Shown in pieces: positions 49,213-58,717 of a stretch of DNA of 64,000 nt. Positions within the stretch are counted from its first letter, which is position 1. Each line of letters starts with the position of its first letter. Both the position numbers and the translations under genes were made by a program. The notes beneath the pieces were generated by a model. It saw nothing but the letters and a program-made list of their open reading frames with translations, did no database searches and had not been told where the DNA came from. Location: assembly GCF_001908725.1 (NCBI RefSeq), contig NZ_CP018725.1, forward strand, positions 4,712,001 to 4,776,000, read 5' to 3'. The stretch comes from Xanthomonas vesicatoria ATCC 35937. Its GTDB lineage: Bacteria > Pseudomonadota > Gammaproteobacteria > Xanthomonadales > Xanthomonadaceae.

Positions 49213-51834
49213 GTGTTGATCGGCAAGGATGTGGTAAGACGCCTGAGAGGCGTGTTCTGGATGGTATGCGGGGTCTGCGCGATTGCCGCAATCGCGATAT
49301 CACCGTCGCAGGCAAACGAGGCGCCGAGCATGGCGCCGGCGCCGGCATGGGTGGTCGCCGATGCGGTGCCCGACAGCGTGCCGGGCGCGAGCGGATTGCG
49401 CTATGAGCTGGTGTCCGATCAGGTCGATCTCACCGGCCCTGCCGTGCGCGCATATCGGCGGTTGAGTTATACGGTGCAGCGGGCCAAAAGCCTGGACGAG
49501 GCCGGGCAGATTTCCCTCGACTACCAGCCGCAGTATCAGACGCTGCAGCTCAACAGCCTGGATGTCTGGCGCGCGGGCCAACGCATCGACATGCGTGCCC
49601 GCGCGCACTACGCCAAGCTGCGCCGCGAAAGCGGCCTGGAAGACGGCCTCATCGATGGCGCGCTGACGCTGTCGATCACCTTGCCGGACCTGCGCGTCGG
49701 CGATCGGGTGGATTACGGGGTGACCATCACCGGCAGCAACCCGGTGTTCGGCAAGGGCTATTACGACATCTTCGACGCGCGTTACGGCGTGCCGCTGGGC
49801 GAACGCCGGGTCCGTGTGCGCTATCCCGCCGACATGACCTTGCAGTGGCGCATCAGCGCGCCGGGCTTCAGCCGCAATGTGAGCAAGGCCGATGGGGTCG
49901 CGCTGTTGAACATCGGGGCAAGCAACCTCGCTGCCGTGCAGGAGGAAAAAGGCGCGCCCGACGATATAGACCCGTACGGCCTGATCGAAGTGTCCACCGC
50001 CGGCAACTGGGCGAGTGTGGCGGCGTGGGCCGCGCAGTTGTATCCGGCGGCATTCAAGGATGCGCAGGTGGCTGCCAGCATGAGGCAGAGCCTGCGTCTG
50101 CGTAGCGACGATGCACAGGGCGCATTGTTGCGCGCGGTGGCCTTCGTGCAGGGCGAGATCCGCTACGTCGGCCTGGACATGGGCGAGAACTCGCATGCAC
50201 CGCATGCGCCGGAACTGACCTTGCGCAACCGCTATGGCGATTGCAAGGACAAGGCAACCTTGTTGATTGCGCTACTGCAGCTGGCCGGCATCCGCGCCGA
50301 GCCGGTGCTGGTCAACAGCGACAAGGGCGCCACGTTGGACAAGCGCCTGCCCAGCCCCTATGCCTTCGACCATGTGGTGGTGCGCGCACATCTGCCGCAG
50401 GGCGATGTGTGGGTGGATGCCACGCGCGACCGCGAGGACGGCCCGCTTGCGCAGCGCCGGCCGCTGCCGTTCGTGCGCGGATTGCCGGTCCTGGCCGGGC
50501 AGGACGCCCTGGTCGACGTACCGGCGCCGATGCCGACCATGCCGCAGGTAGAGGTGATCGAAGACATCGCGATTTCGCTGCGCAAACCGCAGCGCGTGGC
50601 GACCTTCAGCGTGGACACCACCTACCGGCAGGGACGTGGCGAGCGGGTGGCATCGAGTTTTGAAAACGATGGCGCGCAAGCGATGGGCGAGCGCTATCTG
50701 GAGTTCATGCAGCAGTACTACACCGCGCTGACACAGGTCGATGAGCCGACCATCGACGATAGCGATGCATTGAATGTGCGCACGCACGAAACCTACCGCT
50801 TGGAATGGCCGGTGGCAGAAGGCGACGAAGTGGGTTTCCCGCTATTCCAGCTAGGCGACTGGATGGATAGCTTGTCCAAGGAGGCGCGCAAGAGCCCGTT
50901 GGTGTTGCGCGGGCCGCAGCTGGCGCGGCAGACGGTGCGCGTGCAGACCGACCCGGCAACGACAGTGGACGCAGACACGCAGATCGTGTCCAACCCCTGG
51001 TTTCGCTTCTCGCGCACGATCGCGATGCGCGATGGTCGCATCGAAATTGTTGGTGAATGGCGGCGCTTCACCGACCGCATTCCCGCCGATGGGGTGGCAC
51101 GTGCGGCGGCCGACATGGAGCGTGCGCGCGACCTGCTGTACTTCAATCACGACCTCAAGCCGCAGCGGCGCAGGCAACCCACCGATTGGCGGGCACTGAG
51201 CTACCCACTGGTCGGGCTGCTGGCCTTGATCGTGCTCGTGCTGGGGTGCCTGGCCTGGTGGCGTGGCGGCGGGCTGGGCGGGCTGCTGTTCGACCCGCAC
51301 GGCACGGTGCAGCGCATGCCGCAGCAGCTCGGTCTGCGCCGCAGCGCATGGGCGGTGTTTGCGGTGACCACGCTGGTGTCGGCGTGGATGTGGCTGCATG
51401 CGTTGCCGTGGTGGATGCAGCTGGCCGGTGCTGTGGCGGTGGGGGTGGTGCTGGTGCTGGGCTGCGTGCTGCTCAAACAGCTGTTGCGCTGGATGGGCAG
51501 CGCGGCGCAGGTCACACGGCTGCTGCCGGCGATGGCGGGCAGCGTCTTGCCATGGCTGGTGTGCGTGCTCGCCGGGCTGGTGGCGCTCAAGGGCAAGCCG
51601 GCCCTGCTGCAGAGCGGTGCCAGCGATCCGGCCGGCATGGCGCAGTTGTCGCTGTGCGTGCTGTTGTTGATGCTCGGGGGCCTGTGGTGGTCGGTGTGCT
51701 CGGTTCAGGCCGTTGCCGGTGCTACCGGGTGCGCGCGCACGCGCGCCTTTGGCGCCTGGGCGTTGACGCTGTCGCTGCTGGGCGTGGTGATTGCGGTATT
51801 GGGCGTACCTGTGGCGATTGTCGCGGCGGCCTGA
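49213..51834 (+). CDS. DUF3857 and transglutaminase-like membrane protein
   Basis: The 873-residue protein has a signal or anchor segment (about 12-30), a DUF3857 domain (about 60-230), and a transglutaminase-like domain with Cys344 in RYGDCKDKATLLIALL, His near 387 in FDHVVVRAH and Asp near 402 in WVDATRD, so the Cys-His-Asp triad is intact. The last 220 residues contain about six transmembrane helices. Enzyme domains face the periplasm. Such proteins may modify or cleave envelope peptides; no substrate is known. GAGGAG at 49203-49208 before TTG 49213 supports a TTG start; a later ATG at 49261 has no such site. Confidence 0.88.
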   Translation: MLIGKDVVRRLRGVFWMVCGVCAIAAIAISPSQANEAPSMAPAPAWVVADAVPDSVPGASGLRYELVSDQVDLTGPAVRAYRRLSYTVQRAKSLDEAGQISLDYQPQYQTLQLNSLDVWRAGQRIDMRARAHYAKLRRESGLEDGLIDGALTLSITLPDLRVGDRVDYGVTITGSNPVFGKGYYDIFDARYGVPLGERRVRVRYPADMTLQWRISAPGFSRNVSKADGVALLNIGASNLAAVQEEKGAPDDIDPYGLIEVSTAGNWASVAAWAAQLYPAAFKDAQVAASMRQSLRLRSDDAQGALLRAVAFVQGEIRYVGLDMGENSHAPHAPELTLRNRYGDCKDKATLLIALLQLAGIRAEPVLVNSDKGATLDKRLPSPYAFDHVVVRAHLPQGDVWVDATRDREDGPLAQRRPLPFVRGLPVLAGQDALVDVPAPMPTMPQVEVIEDIAISLRKPQRVATFSVDTTYRQGRGERVASSFENDGAQAMGERYLEFMQQYYTALTQVDEPTIDDSDALNVRTHETYRLEWPVAEGDEVGFPLFQLGDWMDSLSKEARKSPLVLRGPQLARQTVRVQTDPATTVDADTQIVSNPWFRFSRTIAMRDGRIEIVGEWRRFTDRIPADGVARAAADMERARDLLYFNHDLKPQRRRQPTDWRALSYPLVGLLALIVLVLGCLAWWRGGGLGGLLFDPHGTVQRMPQQLGLRRSAWAVFAVTTLVSAWMWLHALPWWMQLAGAVAVGVVLVLGCVLLKQLLRWMGSAAQVTRLLPAMAGSVLPWLVCVLAGLVALKGKPALLQSGASDPAGMAQLSLCVLLLMLGGLWWSVCSVQAVAGATGCARTRAFGAWALTLSLLGVVIAVLGVPVAIVAAA

Positions 51835-51983
51835 GATGGGCCATCGCTGCTGCAGCGCGACTGGCGATTGCAACGCACGCAACGGCGGCGGCAGACGGCT
51901 GCGGTTGCGCGCAAAGGGCTTTGCAAAGGCACGCGGGGCTGTGACACTGCCAGCCCCCTCGTCGTTGCCGCGGAGCCAGCTTG

Positions 51984-52622
51984 ATGTCCACCGTGCGTCC
52001 CCCGTTGACCGTGCATGGCATGTCCAGTTCCGGCAACTGCTACAAGGTGCGTCTGCTGCTGGAGCAACTCGGTAGCCGCTATCACTGGGTCGAAGTGGAC
52101 AGCGTGGCCGGGCAGACCCGCACCCCGGAATACCTGGCCAAGAATCCCAACGGCAAGGTGCCGATGGTGGAACGCGACGACGGCCGCGTGCTGACCGAAT
52201 CCAACGCGATCCTGTTCTGGCTGGCCGAGGGCACGCCCTACCTGCCCACCGACGCGTGGCAACGCGCGCAGGCGCTGAGCTGGATGTTCTTCGAGCAATA
52301 CAGCCATGAGCCGTATGTGGCGGTGGCACGTTTCATCAGCCTGTGGACCCCGCGCGATGCATCGCGCCGCGCCGAGCTGCCGCAGCTGCGCGTGCGCGGC
52401 GAGCAGGCGCTGGCGGTAATGGAGCAGCATCTGCAGCAGCACGCCTGGTTTACCGGGAGCGACTACGGCATCGCCGACATCGCGCTGTTTGCGTACACCC
52501 ACTGCGCCGAAGACGGCGGCTTCGATCTGGAGCGCTGGCCGGCGATCGGTGCCTGGCTGCAACGCGTGCAGGCGCTGCCGGGCTTCGTTCCGATGCCCGC
52601 CGCGTCGGCGGTGGCGGCATGA
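51984..52622 (+). CDS. Glutathione S-transferase family protein
   Basis: The 212-residue protein has the GST N domain with SSSGNCYKVRLLLEQL, where Ser/Cys at 15-19 mark the active site, and the KNPNGKVPMVERDDGRVLTESNAIL motif, split here by the cis-Pro and the Glu-Ser glutathione contact. The C domain includes WFTGSDYGIADIALFAY. Cys in the SGNCYK loop fits the omega/beta-like thiol-transferase type. It lies 19 bases before an asparagine-synthetase-like gene and may be cotranscribed. Confidence 0.9.
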   Translation: MSTVRPPLTVHGMSSSGNCYKVRLLLEQLGSRYHWVEVDSVAGQTRTPEYLAKNPNGKVPMVERDDGRVLTESNAILFWLAEGTPYLPTDAWQRAQALSWMFFEQYSHEPYVAVARFISLWTPRDASRRAELPQLRVRGEQALAVMEQHLQQHAWFTGSDYGIADIALFAYTHCAEDGGFDLERWPAIGAWLQRVQALPGFVPMPAASAVAA

Positions 52623-52641
52623 GTCGGCAGGAGCGCTGAGC

Positions 52642-54582
52642 ATGTGCGGATTGGCAGGAATGCTGCTGGCGTCGCCGCGTCTGCATGGCGAGCAGCTCGA
52701 TGCGCTGGTGCGACCGATGGGCGCGGCCCTGCGCCATCGCGGCCCGGACGATGCGGGCACCTGGTGCGACGCGCAGGCCGGTGTGGCGTTGGCGCACCAA
52801 CGGCTGAGCATTCTGGATCTATCGCCACTAGGCCATCAGCCGATGCGCTCGGCCGACGGCCGCTACGTGCTGGCTTACAACGGCGAGGTCTACAACTTCG
52901 CGCAACTGCGCGCTGCCCTCGCTGCGCTGGGTCACCGCTTCCGCGGGCATTCCGATACCGAGGTGCTGTTGGCGGCGGTGGTGGAGTGGGGGCTGGACGA
53001 CACCCTGACGCGCTGCAACGGCATGTTTGCCATCGCGCTCTGGGACGAGCGCGACAACTGCCTGTTCCTGGCGCGCGACCGCGTCGGCAAGAAGCCGCTG
53101 TACTACGGTTGGGCCGGCGATACGCTGGTGTTCGGTTCCGAACTCAAGGCGTTGTGGCAGCACCCTGACTTCGACAACGGGGTCGATCGCGATGCGCTGA
53201 CCTTGCTGCTGCGGCTGGGCTATATCCCGGCGCCGGCCTGCATCCATGAACGCACCTTCAAGCTGATGCCCGGCCGCGTGTTGCGGGTGGATGCGCAAGC
53301 CGTGGCGGCAGGTGCGGCGGCGCACCGTCCCGACCAGGCGCAACAGCCGTTCTGGAATGCGCGCGAAGCGATGCAGCGCGCGCTGGCAGCGCCGTTCACC
53401 GGCACCGATGCGCAGGCCGAAGAGCAACTGGACAGCGTGCTACGCGATGCGGTGGCGCTGCGCATGGTGGCCGACGTGCCGGTGGGCGTGTTCCTGTCCG
53501 GCGGCACCGACTCGTCCATCGTCACCGCGATGATGCAGGCGCAAAGCAGCCAGCCGGTGCACACCTTCAGCATCGGCTTCGAAGGCTCGCATCACGACGA
53601 AGCGCCGCTGGCGCGCGAAGTGGCCACGCATCTGCACACCGACCACACCGAGCTGTACGTCAGCGGTGCCGATGCGCTGGCGGTGGTGCCGACCTTGCCG
53701 GACATGTTCGACGAACCCTTCGCCGATGCCTCGCAGGTGCCCACCGCATTGGTCGCGCGGCTGGCGCGCGGCGGGGTGACGGTTGCGCTATCCGGCGATG
53801 GCGGCGACGAACTGTTTTTCGGCTATGGCCGCTACCAGCGCGCGCTACGCAACTGGCGCATGCACGGCCTGGTGCCAGGCCCATTGCGCCGCTTGATGGC
53901 GGTGGCGGCGCGCAGCAACGGCGAGTCCTCGCGCACCGGCGGGCTGGCTGCGTTGGTGGCGGAAGCCGGCGCACGCGGAATCGGCGATATCTACCGCAAC
54001 CGCATTTCGCGCTGGCGCGACCCGGCCGCGGTGGTGCTGGGCGCCACCGAACCAGACAGTTTCTACAGCCTGGCCGATCCGTTGCACGGCTCCGGCACCC
54101 CGGCCGACGCGATGATGCTGGCCGACTTCGCGGCGTATCTGCCCGACGATCTGCTGTGCAAGGTGGACCGCACCACCATGGCGGTTGGGCTGGAAGCGCG
54201 CGCGCCGCTGCTGGACTGGCGCGTGGCTGAATTCGCCTGGTCGCTGCCGCTGTCGCTCAAGTACCGCGACGGAGTCAGCAAGTACCTGCTCAAGCGCGTG
54301 CTATGCCGGTATCTGCCCGAGCCGATGGTCTACCGCGGCAAGCGTGGCTTCGGCGCGCCGGTCAGCGCCTGGTTGCGCGGCGATCTGCATGGCTGGGCGG
54401 ACGACCTGCTCGCGCACGGCACCTTGGAGCGTGAGGGCGTGTTCGCTGCCGACGCCGTGGCCGGGCTATGGCGCGCCTTCAACGGTGGCGAACGCAAATG
54501 GCATACGCACCTGTGGACGGTGCTGATGTTCCAGGCCTGGCAGGCGCATTGGCGCGCGCAACGCGCGGCGATGACGCGCTGA
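52642..54582 (+). CDS. Asparagine-synthetase-like amidotransferase, second copy
   Basis: The 646-residue protein begins MCGLAGMLLAS, so Cys becomes the N-terminal glutaminase nucleophile. The amidotransferase domain has RHRGPDDAGTW and YNGEVYNF; the synthetase domain has SGGTDSSIV near residue 286 and LSGDGGDELFFGYGRY. It is longer than and different from asnB at 956-2650, and resembles AsnB/AsnO enzymes of the exopolysaccharide or exosortase-linked group, which amidate sugar or protein carboxylates rather than making free asparagine. No polysaccharide genes lie nearby, so the substrate is open. It follows a GST gene. Confidence 0.9.
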   Translation: MCGLAGMLLASPRLHGEQLDALVRPMGAALRHRGPDDAGTWCDAQAGVALAHQRLSILDLSPLGHQPMRSADGRYVLAYNGEVYNFAQLRAALAALGHRFRGHSDTEVLLAAVVEWGLDDTLTRCNGMFAIALWDERDNCLFLARDRVGKKPLYYGWAGDTLVFGSELKALWQHPDFDNGVDRDALTLLLRLGYIPAPACIHERTFKLMPGRVLRVDAQAVAAGAAAHRPDQAQQPFWNAREAMQRALAAPFTGTDAQAEEQLDSVLRDAVALRMVADVPVGVFLSGGTDSSIVTAMMQAQSSQPVHTFSIGFEGSHHDEAPLAREVATHLHTDHTELYVSGADALAVVPTLPDMFDEPFADASQVPTALVARLARGGVTVALSGDGGDELFFGYGRYQRALRNWRMHGLVPGPLRRLMAVAARSNGESSRTGGLAALVAEAGARGIGDIYRNRISRWRDPAAVVLGATEPDSFYSLADPLHGSGTPADAMMLADFAAYLPDDLLCKVDRTTMAVGLEARAPLLDWRVAEFAWSLPLSLKYRDGVSKYLLKRVLCRYLPEPMVYRGKRGFGAPVSAWLRGDLHGWADDLLAHGTLEREGVFAADAVAGLWRAFNGGERKWHTHLWTVLMFQAWQAHWRAQRAAMTR

Positions 54583-54837
54583 TCTTGGTCACCGCGTTGA
54601 TCTTGTGCGCGGCGACCCACGGTTGCGTCGTGTGCGAGCCCGCGTTGCAGTTGCCAAGTTGATGCTGATGCTCGACGACGCAGCTCGGCATCAGGCCGGA
54701 TGGGGGCGTCAGCACTTGCAGACTGAGGCGCCCCATTTGCGTGCGTCGACGGTTGATGGGTCGGCGCCGGGTGGCACTTCACCGGCTCTAGGCATCGTGC
54801 TGGGTAGGGTGGGGCCCTGTTTCCACGGAGCGTCCCC

Positions 54838-55392
54838 ATGAGCAAGATCACCATCGCCGTCCTGGTCGGCAGCCTGCGCGCAGAGTCGTACAACCGTCAA
54901 CTGGCGCGCGCACTGGAGCATCTGGCTGGCGAAAAGGCCGTGTTCGAGTATGTGGAGATCGGCGATATCCCGCTGTACAACCAGGACCGCGACAGCGACT
55001 ACCCGGCAGAGGGCACGCGCCTGAAGCAGCAGATCCGCGCGGCCGATGCGGTGTTGTTCGTCACCCCCGAGTACAACCGCTCGATCCCCGGCGTGCTCAA
55101 GAACGCCATCGATACCGGCTCACGGCCTTACGGCGACAGCGCATTTAGCGGAAAGCCGGCGGCGGTGGTAGGCATCTCGGTCGGTGCGATCGGCACGGCC
55201 ACCGCCCAGCAGCATCTGCGCAACGTACTGGCCTACCTGAACATGCATGTGCTCGGCCAGCCGGAAGTGTTCCTCCAGTACAAGGAGGGCCTGTTCGGGC
55301 CGGACGATCAGATCGCCAATGCCGACAGCCGCAAGTTCCTGCAAGGCTTTGTCAACGCGTTTCTTGGCCTGGTCACGCACCTCAAGCAGTGA
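54838..55392 (+). CDS. NADPH-dependent FMN reductase (ChrR/azoreductase-like)
   Basis: The 184-residue flavodoxin-fold protein starts MSKITIAVLVGSLRAESYNRQ, with the FMN-phosphate loop GSLRAESYN, and later has FVTPEYNRSIPGVLKNAIDT, the family hallmark. It reduces quinones, chromate or azo compounds by two electrons and protects against redox cycling. Spacing to the neighbours is more than 200 bases on each side, so it is probably monocistronic. Confidence 0.92.
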   Translation: MSKITIAVLVGSLRAESYNRQLARALEHLAGEKAVFEYVEIGDIPLYNQDRDSDYPAEGTRLKQQIRAADAVLFVTPEYNRSIPGVLKNAIDTGSRPYGDSAFSGKPAAVVGISVGAIGTATAQQHLRNVLAYLNMHVLGQPEVFLQYKEGLFGPDDQIANADSRKFLQGFVNAFLGLVTHLKQ

Positions 55393-55528
55393 GTTGATCA
55401 CAGCGTCGTCCCGGCGGGCGTGCGCCTGCCGGGCAGCCGTGTCGGGGCGATGAAAGCCAGGCAGGGCAAGGGTCGCGGCTGTTGCGACAGCGTTTGCGTA
55501 CAAGGGTGATGCACTGGCTGTCCACCAG

Positions 55529-55537
55529 TTATCCACA
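55529..55537. promoter_or_regulatory. DnaA box upstream of dnaB
   Basis: TTATCCACA matches the consensus DnaA box exactly, 77 bases before the dnaB start codon. A related TGTCCACCA lies just upstream. DnaA could couple helicase expression to replication initiation; chance occurrence of one 9-mer cannot be excluded. Confidence 0.5.
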
Positions 55538-55613
55538 GAGTTGTGCATGGTCGTCGGCGCTGTCGATGACTATGCTTCCTGCCCTCGTCTCCCCGCGTCA
55601 GGTTTGTTTGTCC

Positions 55614-57044
55614 ATGTCCGCTCGTCCTGGTTTCCGTTCCAAGCGTAATCGCGATCGCGACGACGAAGATTACGATCGTCCCGAGCCGCGTCTGGACCAG
55701 TTGCGTGTGCCGCCGCACTCGGTCGAGGCCGAGCAGGCGGTACTCGGCGGGCTGATGCTGGCGCCGGATGCATTCGACCGGGTCAACGACCAGCTCACCG
55801 AAAACGACTTCTATCGACGCGACCACCGGCTGATCTATCGCGCCATTCGCGAGCTCTCCGAAAAGGATCGCCCGTTCGATGCGGTTACGCTGGGCGAGTG
55901 GTTCGAATCGCAGGGCAAGCTGGAGCAGGTCGGTGATGGTGCGTACCTGATCGAGCTGGCCAGCACCACGCCGTCGGCTGCCAATATCGCCGCGTATGCC
56001 GAAATCGTGCGCGACAAGGCGGTGCTGCGGCAGCTCATCGAAGTGGGCACCACCATCGTCAACGATGGCTTCCAGCCGGAAGGCCGCGAGAGCGTGGAGT
56101 TGCTGGCATCGGCGGAAAAAGCGGTGTTCAAGATCGCCGAAGCCGGCGCGCGCGGACGCACCGATTTCGTGGCGATGCCGGGCGCCTTGAAGGACGCGTT
56201 CGAAGAGCTGCGCAACCGTTTCGAAAACGGCGGCAACATCACCGGCCTGCCGACCGGCTACACCGACTTCGATGCGATGACCGCCGGCCTGCAACCGACC
56301 GATCTGATCATCCTGGCCGCGCGTCCGGCGATGGGCAAAACCACGCTGGCGTTGAACATTGCCGAATACGCTGCGATCAAGTCCAAGAAGGGCGTGGCGG
56401 TGTTTTCGATGGAAATGTCGGCATCGCAGCTGGCGATGCGTCTGATCTCTTCCAACGGACGCATCAATGCGCAGCGTCTGCGTACCGGTGCACTGGAAGA
56501 CGAGGATTGGGCGCGCGTGACCGGCGCGATCAAGATGCTGAAGGAAACCAAGATCTTCATCGACGATACGCCAGGCGTGTCGCCGGAAGTGCTGCGTTCC
56601 AAGTGCCGCCGGCTCAAGCGCGAACACGACCTGGGCCTGATCGTCATCGACTACCTGCAGCTGATGTCGGTGCCGGGCAACAGTGAAAACCGCGCAACCG
56701 AAATTTCGGAAATCTCGCGTGGTCTCAAGGGCCTGGCCAAGGAACTCAACGTGCCGGTGATCGCGCTGTCGCAGCTCAACCGCTCGCTGGAAACGCGTAC
56801 CGACAAGCGCCCGGTGATGGCGGACCTGCGCGAATCCGGCGCGATCGAGCAGGACGCGGACATGATCGTCTTCATCTACCGCGACGATTACTACAACAAG
56901 GAAAACTCGCCGGACAAGGGCCTGGCCGAGATCATCATCGGCAAGCACCGAGGCGGCCCGACCGGCTCGTGCAAACTCAAGTTCTTCGGCGAATACACCC
57001 GCTTCGACAATCTGGCGCATGATTCGGTGGGCAGCTTCGAATAA
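55614..57044 (+). CDS. dnaB: Replicative DNA helicase
   Basis: The 476-residue hexameric helicase has an N-terminal DnaG-interacting domain (HSVEAEQAVLGGLML and AFDRVNDQL) and a RecA-like C domain: Walker A AARPAMGKTTLALNI near residue 236, Walker B LIVIDYLQLM and the arginine-finger region. It unwinds duplex DNA at the replication fork. The first 25 residues are basic and disordered (PGFRSKRNRDRDDEDYDRP). ATG 55614 is chosen from family length. A DnaA box lies upstream. Confidence 0.97.
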   Translation: MSARPGFRSKRNRDRDDEDYDRPEPRLDQLRVPPHSVEAEQAVLGGLMLAPDAFDRVNDQLTENDFYRRDHRLIYRAIRELSEKDRPFDAVTLGEWFESQGKLEQVGDGAYLIELASTTPSAANIAAYAEIVRDKAVLRQLIEVGTTIVNDGFQPEGRESVELLASAEKAVFKIAEAGARGRTDFVAMPGALKDAFEELRNRFENGGNITGLPTGYTDFDAMTAGLQPTDLIILAARPAMGKTTLALNIAEYAAIKSKKGVAVFSMEMSASQLAMRLISSNGRINAQRLRTGALEDEDWARVTGAIKMLKETKIFIDDTPGVSPEVLRSKCRRLKREHDLGLIVIDYLQLMSVPGNSENRATEISEISRGLKGLAKELNVPVIALSQLNRSLETRTDKRPVMADLRESGAIEQDADMIVFIYRDDYYNKENSPDKGLAEIIIGKHRGGPTGSCKLKFFGEYTRFDNLAHDSVGSFE

Positions 57045-57298
57045 CGGCCTTGCGACTGCTCTGCAGTCGGTCGCATGTAGTAGTTGGACGCCGGTTGCAC
57101 GGTATCGCATGCGCCTTGTCGATTAGCAGGCGTGTAGGCATCGCCGCTAAGGTAGTGCCTGAGCGATCCACTGCGACACAACGTCGACCGATGCCCGTCG
57201 CAGGACGATGCATTTGCACGGCAGGCAGGCCTGGCGTCGCGCCATCGTTGCGTTCGCTGGCTTATGCTGCGCAGCCTTGCCGCCGTCGCCGAGTTCGC

Positions 57299-58717
57299 AT
57301 GTCTTACGCCATCGTCTGGTTTCGTCGCGATCTGCGTCTGCAGGACAACCCGGCCCTGCGTGCCGCGCTCGATGCCGGGCACGACCCGATTCCGCTCTAC
57401 ATCGACGCACCGCATGAAGAGGGCGAGTGGGCGCCTGGCGCGGCCTCGCGCAGCTGGCGGCATCGCTCGCTGGCGGCGCTGGACGACACGCTGCGTGCGC
57501 TGGGGAGCGGCCTGGTCATCCGTGCCGGCGACAGTGCGCAGGTGCTGGATGAGGTCATCGCGCAGACCGGCGCGGTGGCGGTGTACTGGAATCGCAAATA
57601 CGAACCAGCCACCCAGCCGCGCGATGCGCAGATCAAGCGCAACCTACGTGAGCGCGGCATCGAGGTGCAAAGCTGCAATGCTGCATTGCTGTTCGAACCC
57701 TGGCAGTTGTCCACCCAACAGGGCGGCCCGTACAAGGTCTTCACTCCGTTCTGGCGTAACGCGCTCACCCAGTTGCAGTTGCCCGCCGCCGTGCCTGCGC
57801 CACGCAGTTTGCCGCCGTTGCCGGCAACGCTGGAGACCGTTGCGCTGGAGTCGCTGGCGTTGCTGCCGCGCTTGGATTGGGACCACGGGTTCTGGGAGCA
57901 CTGGCAGCCCGGTGAGGCCGGTGCGCATGAAATGCTGGAGATCTTCATCGACGGTGCGCTCGACGGGTATCGCGAAAACCGCGACCGGCCCGACCGCGTC
58001 GGTACCTCGCAGCTATCGCCGCATCTGCACTTCGGCGAGATCGCACCGTGGCGGATCGCCAGCACGCTGGAAGCGCAGCGCAACGCGCGCAATGCTGCCG
58101 AGATCGATGGCTATATCCGCCAATTGGGCTGGCGCGATTTTTCGTATCACCTGCTGCATCACTTCCCGGACACCACCAACCAGAATCTCAATCCGCGTTT
58201 CGAAGGATTCGACTGGGCCAAGGCCGATCCGGTCGCGCTACAGGCCTGGCAACGCGGGCGCACCGGCATTCCCATCGTCGATGCCGGCATGCGTCAGCTC
58301 TGGCACACCGGCTGGATGCACAACCGCGTGCGCATGATCGTGGCCAGCTTGCTGTGCAAGCACTTACGCGTGCACTGGCTGGACGGCGCCCGCTGGTTCT
58401 GGGACACGCTGGTTGACGCGGACCTGGCCAACAACACCATGGGCTGGCAATGGGTCGCCGGCACCGGTGCCGATGCCGCGCCGTATTTCCGGGTCTTCAA
58501 CCCAGTGACGCAGGCAGAAAAGTTCGATCCGCAGGCCACCTACATCACCCGCTGGGTGCCCGAGCTCGGCAAGCTGGCAGTGAAGGAACGCTTTGCCCCC
58601 TGGCTGCATCCGTTGTCGCTGGCGCGTCTGGCGCCGGAGTATCCGCGCTCGCCCATCATCGGGCTGGCCGAGGGGCGCGATGCGGCCCTGGCGGCGTATG
58701 CGAAGACACGTGGGTAG
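57299..58717 (+). CDS. phrB: Deoxyribodipyrimidine photolyase
   Basis: The 472-residue flavoprotein repairs cyclobutane pyrimidine dimers using light. The N-terminal antenna domain starts YAIVWFRRDLRLQDNPAL. The FAD domain has TSQLSPHLHFGEIAPW, GWRDFSYHLLHHFPD, TGWMHNRVRMIVASLLCKHL and ANNTMGWQWVAGTGADAAPYFRVFNP in part, all class I CPD photolyase motifs. The start ATG 57299 is set by family alignment; the frame is open upstream without coding quality. Confidence 0.94.
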   Translation: MSYAIVWFRRDLRLQDNPALRAALDAGHDPIPLYIDAPHEEGEWAPGAASRSWRHRSLAALDDTLRALGSGLVIRAGDSAQVLDEVIAQTGAVAVYWNRKYEPATQPRDAQIKRNLRERGIEVQSCNAALLFEPWQLSTQQGGPYKVFTPFWRNALTQLQLPAAVPAPRSLPPLPATLETVALESLALLPRLDWDHGFWEHWQPGEAGAHEMLEIFIDGALDGYRENRDRPDRVGTSQLSPHLHFGEIAPWRIASTLEAQRNARNAAEIDGYIRQLGWRDFSYHLLHHFPDTTNQNLNPRFEGFDWAKADPVALQAWQRGRTGIPIVDAGMRQLWHTGWMHNRVRMIVASLLCKHLRVHWLDGARWFWDTLVDADLANNTMGWQWVAGTGADAAPYFRVFNPVTQAEKFDPQATYITRWVPELGKLAVKERFAPWLHPLSLARLAPEYPRSPIIGLAEGRDAALAAYAKTRG

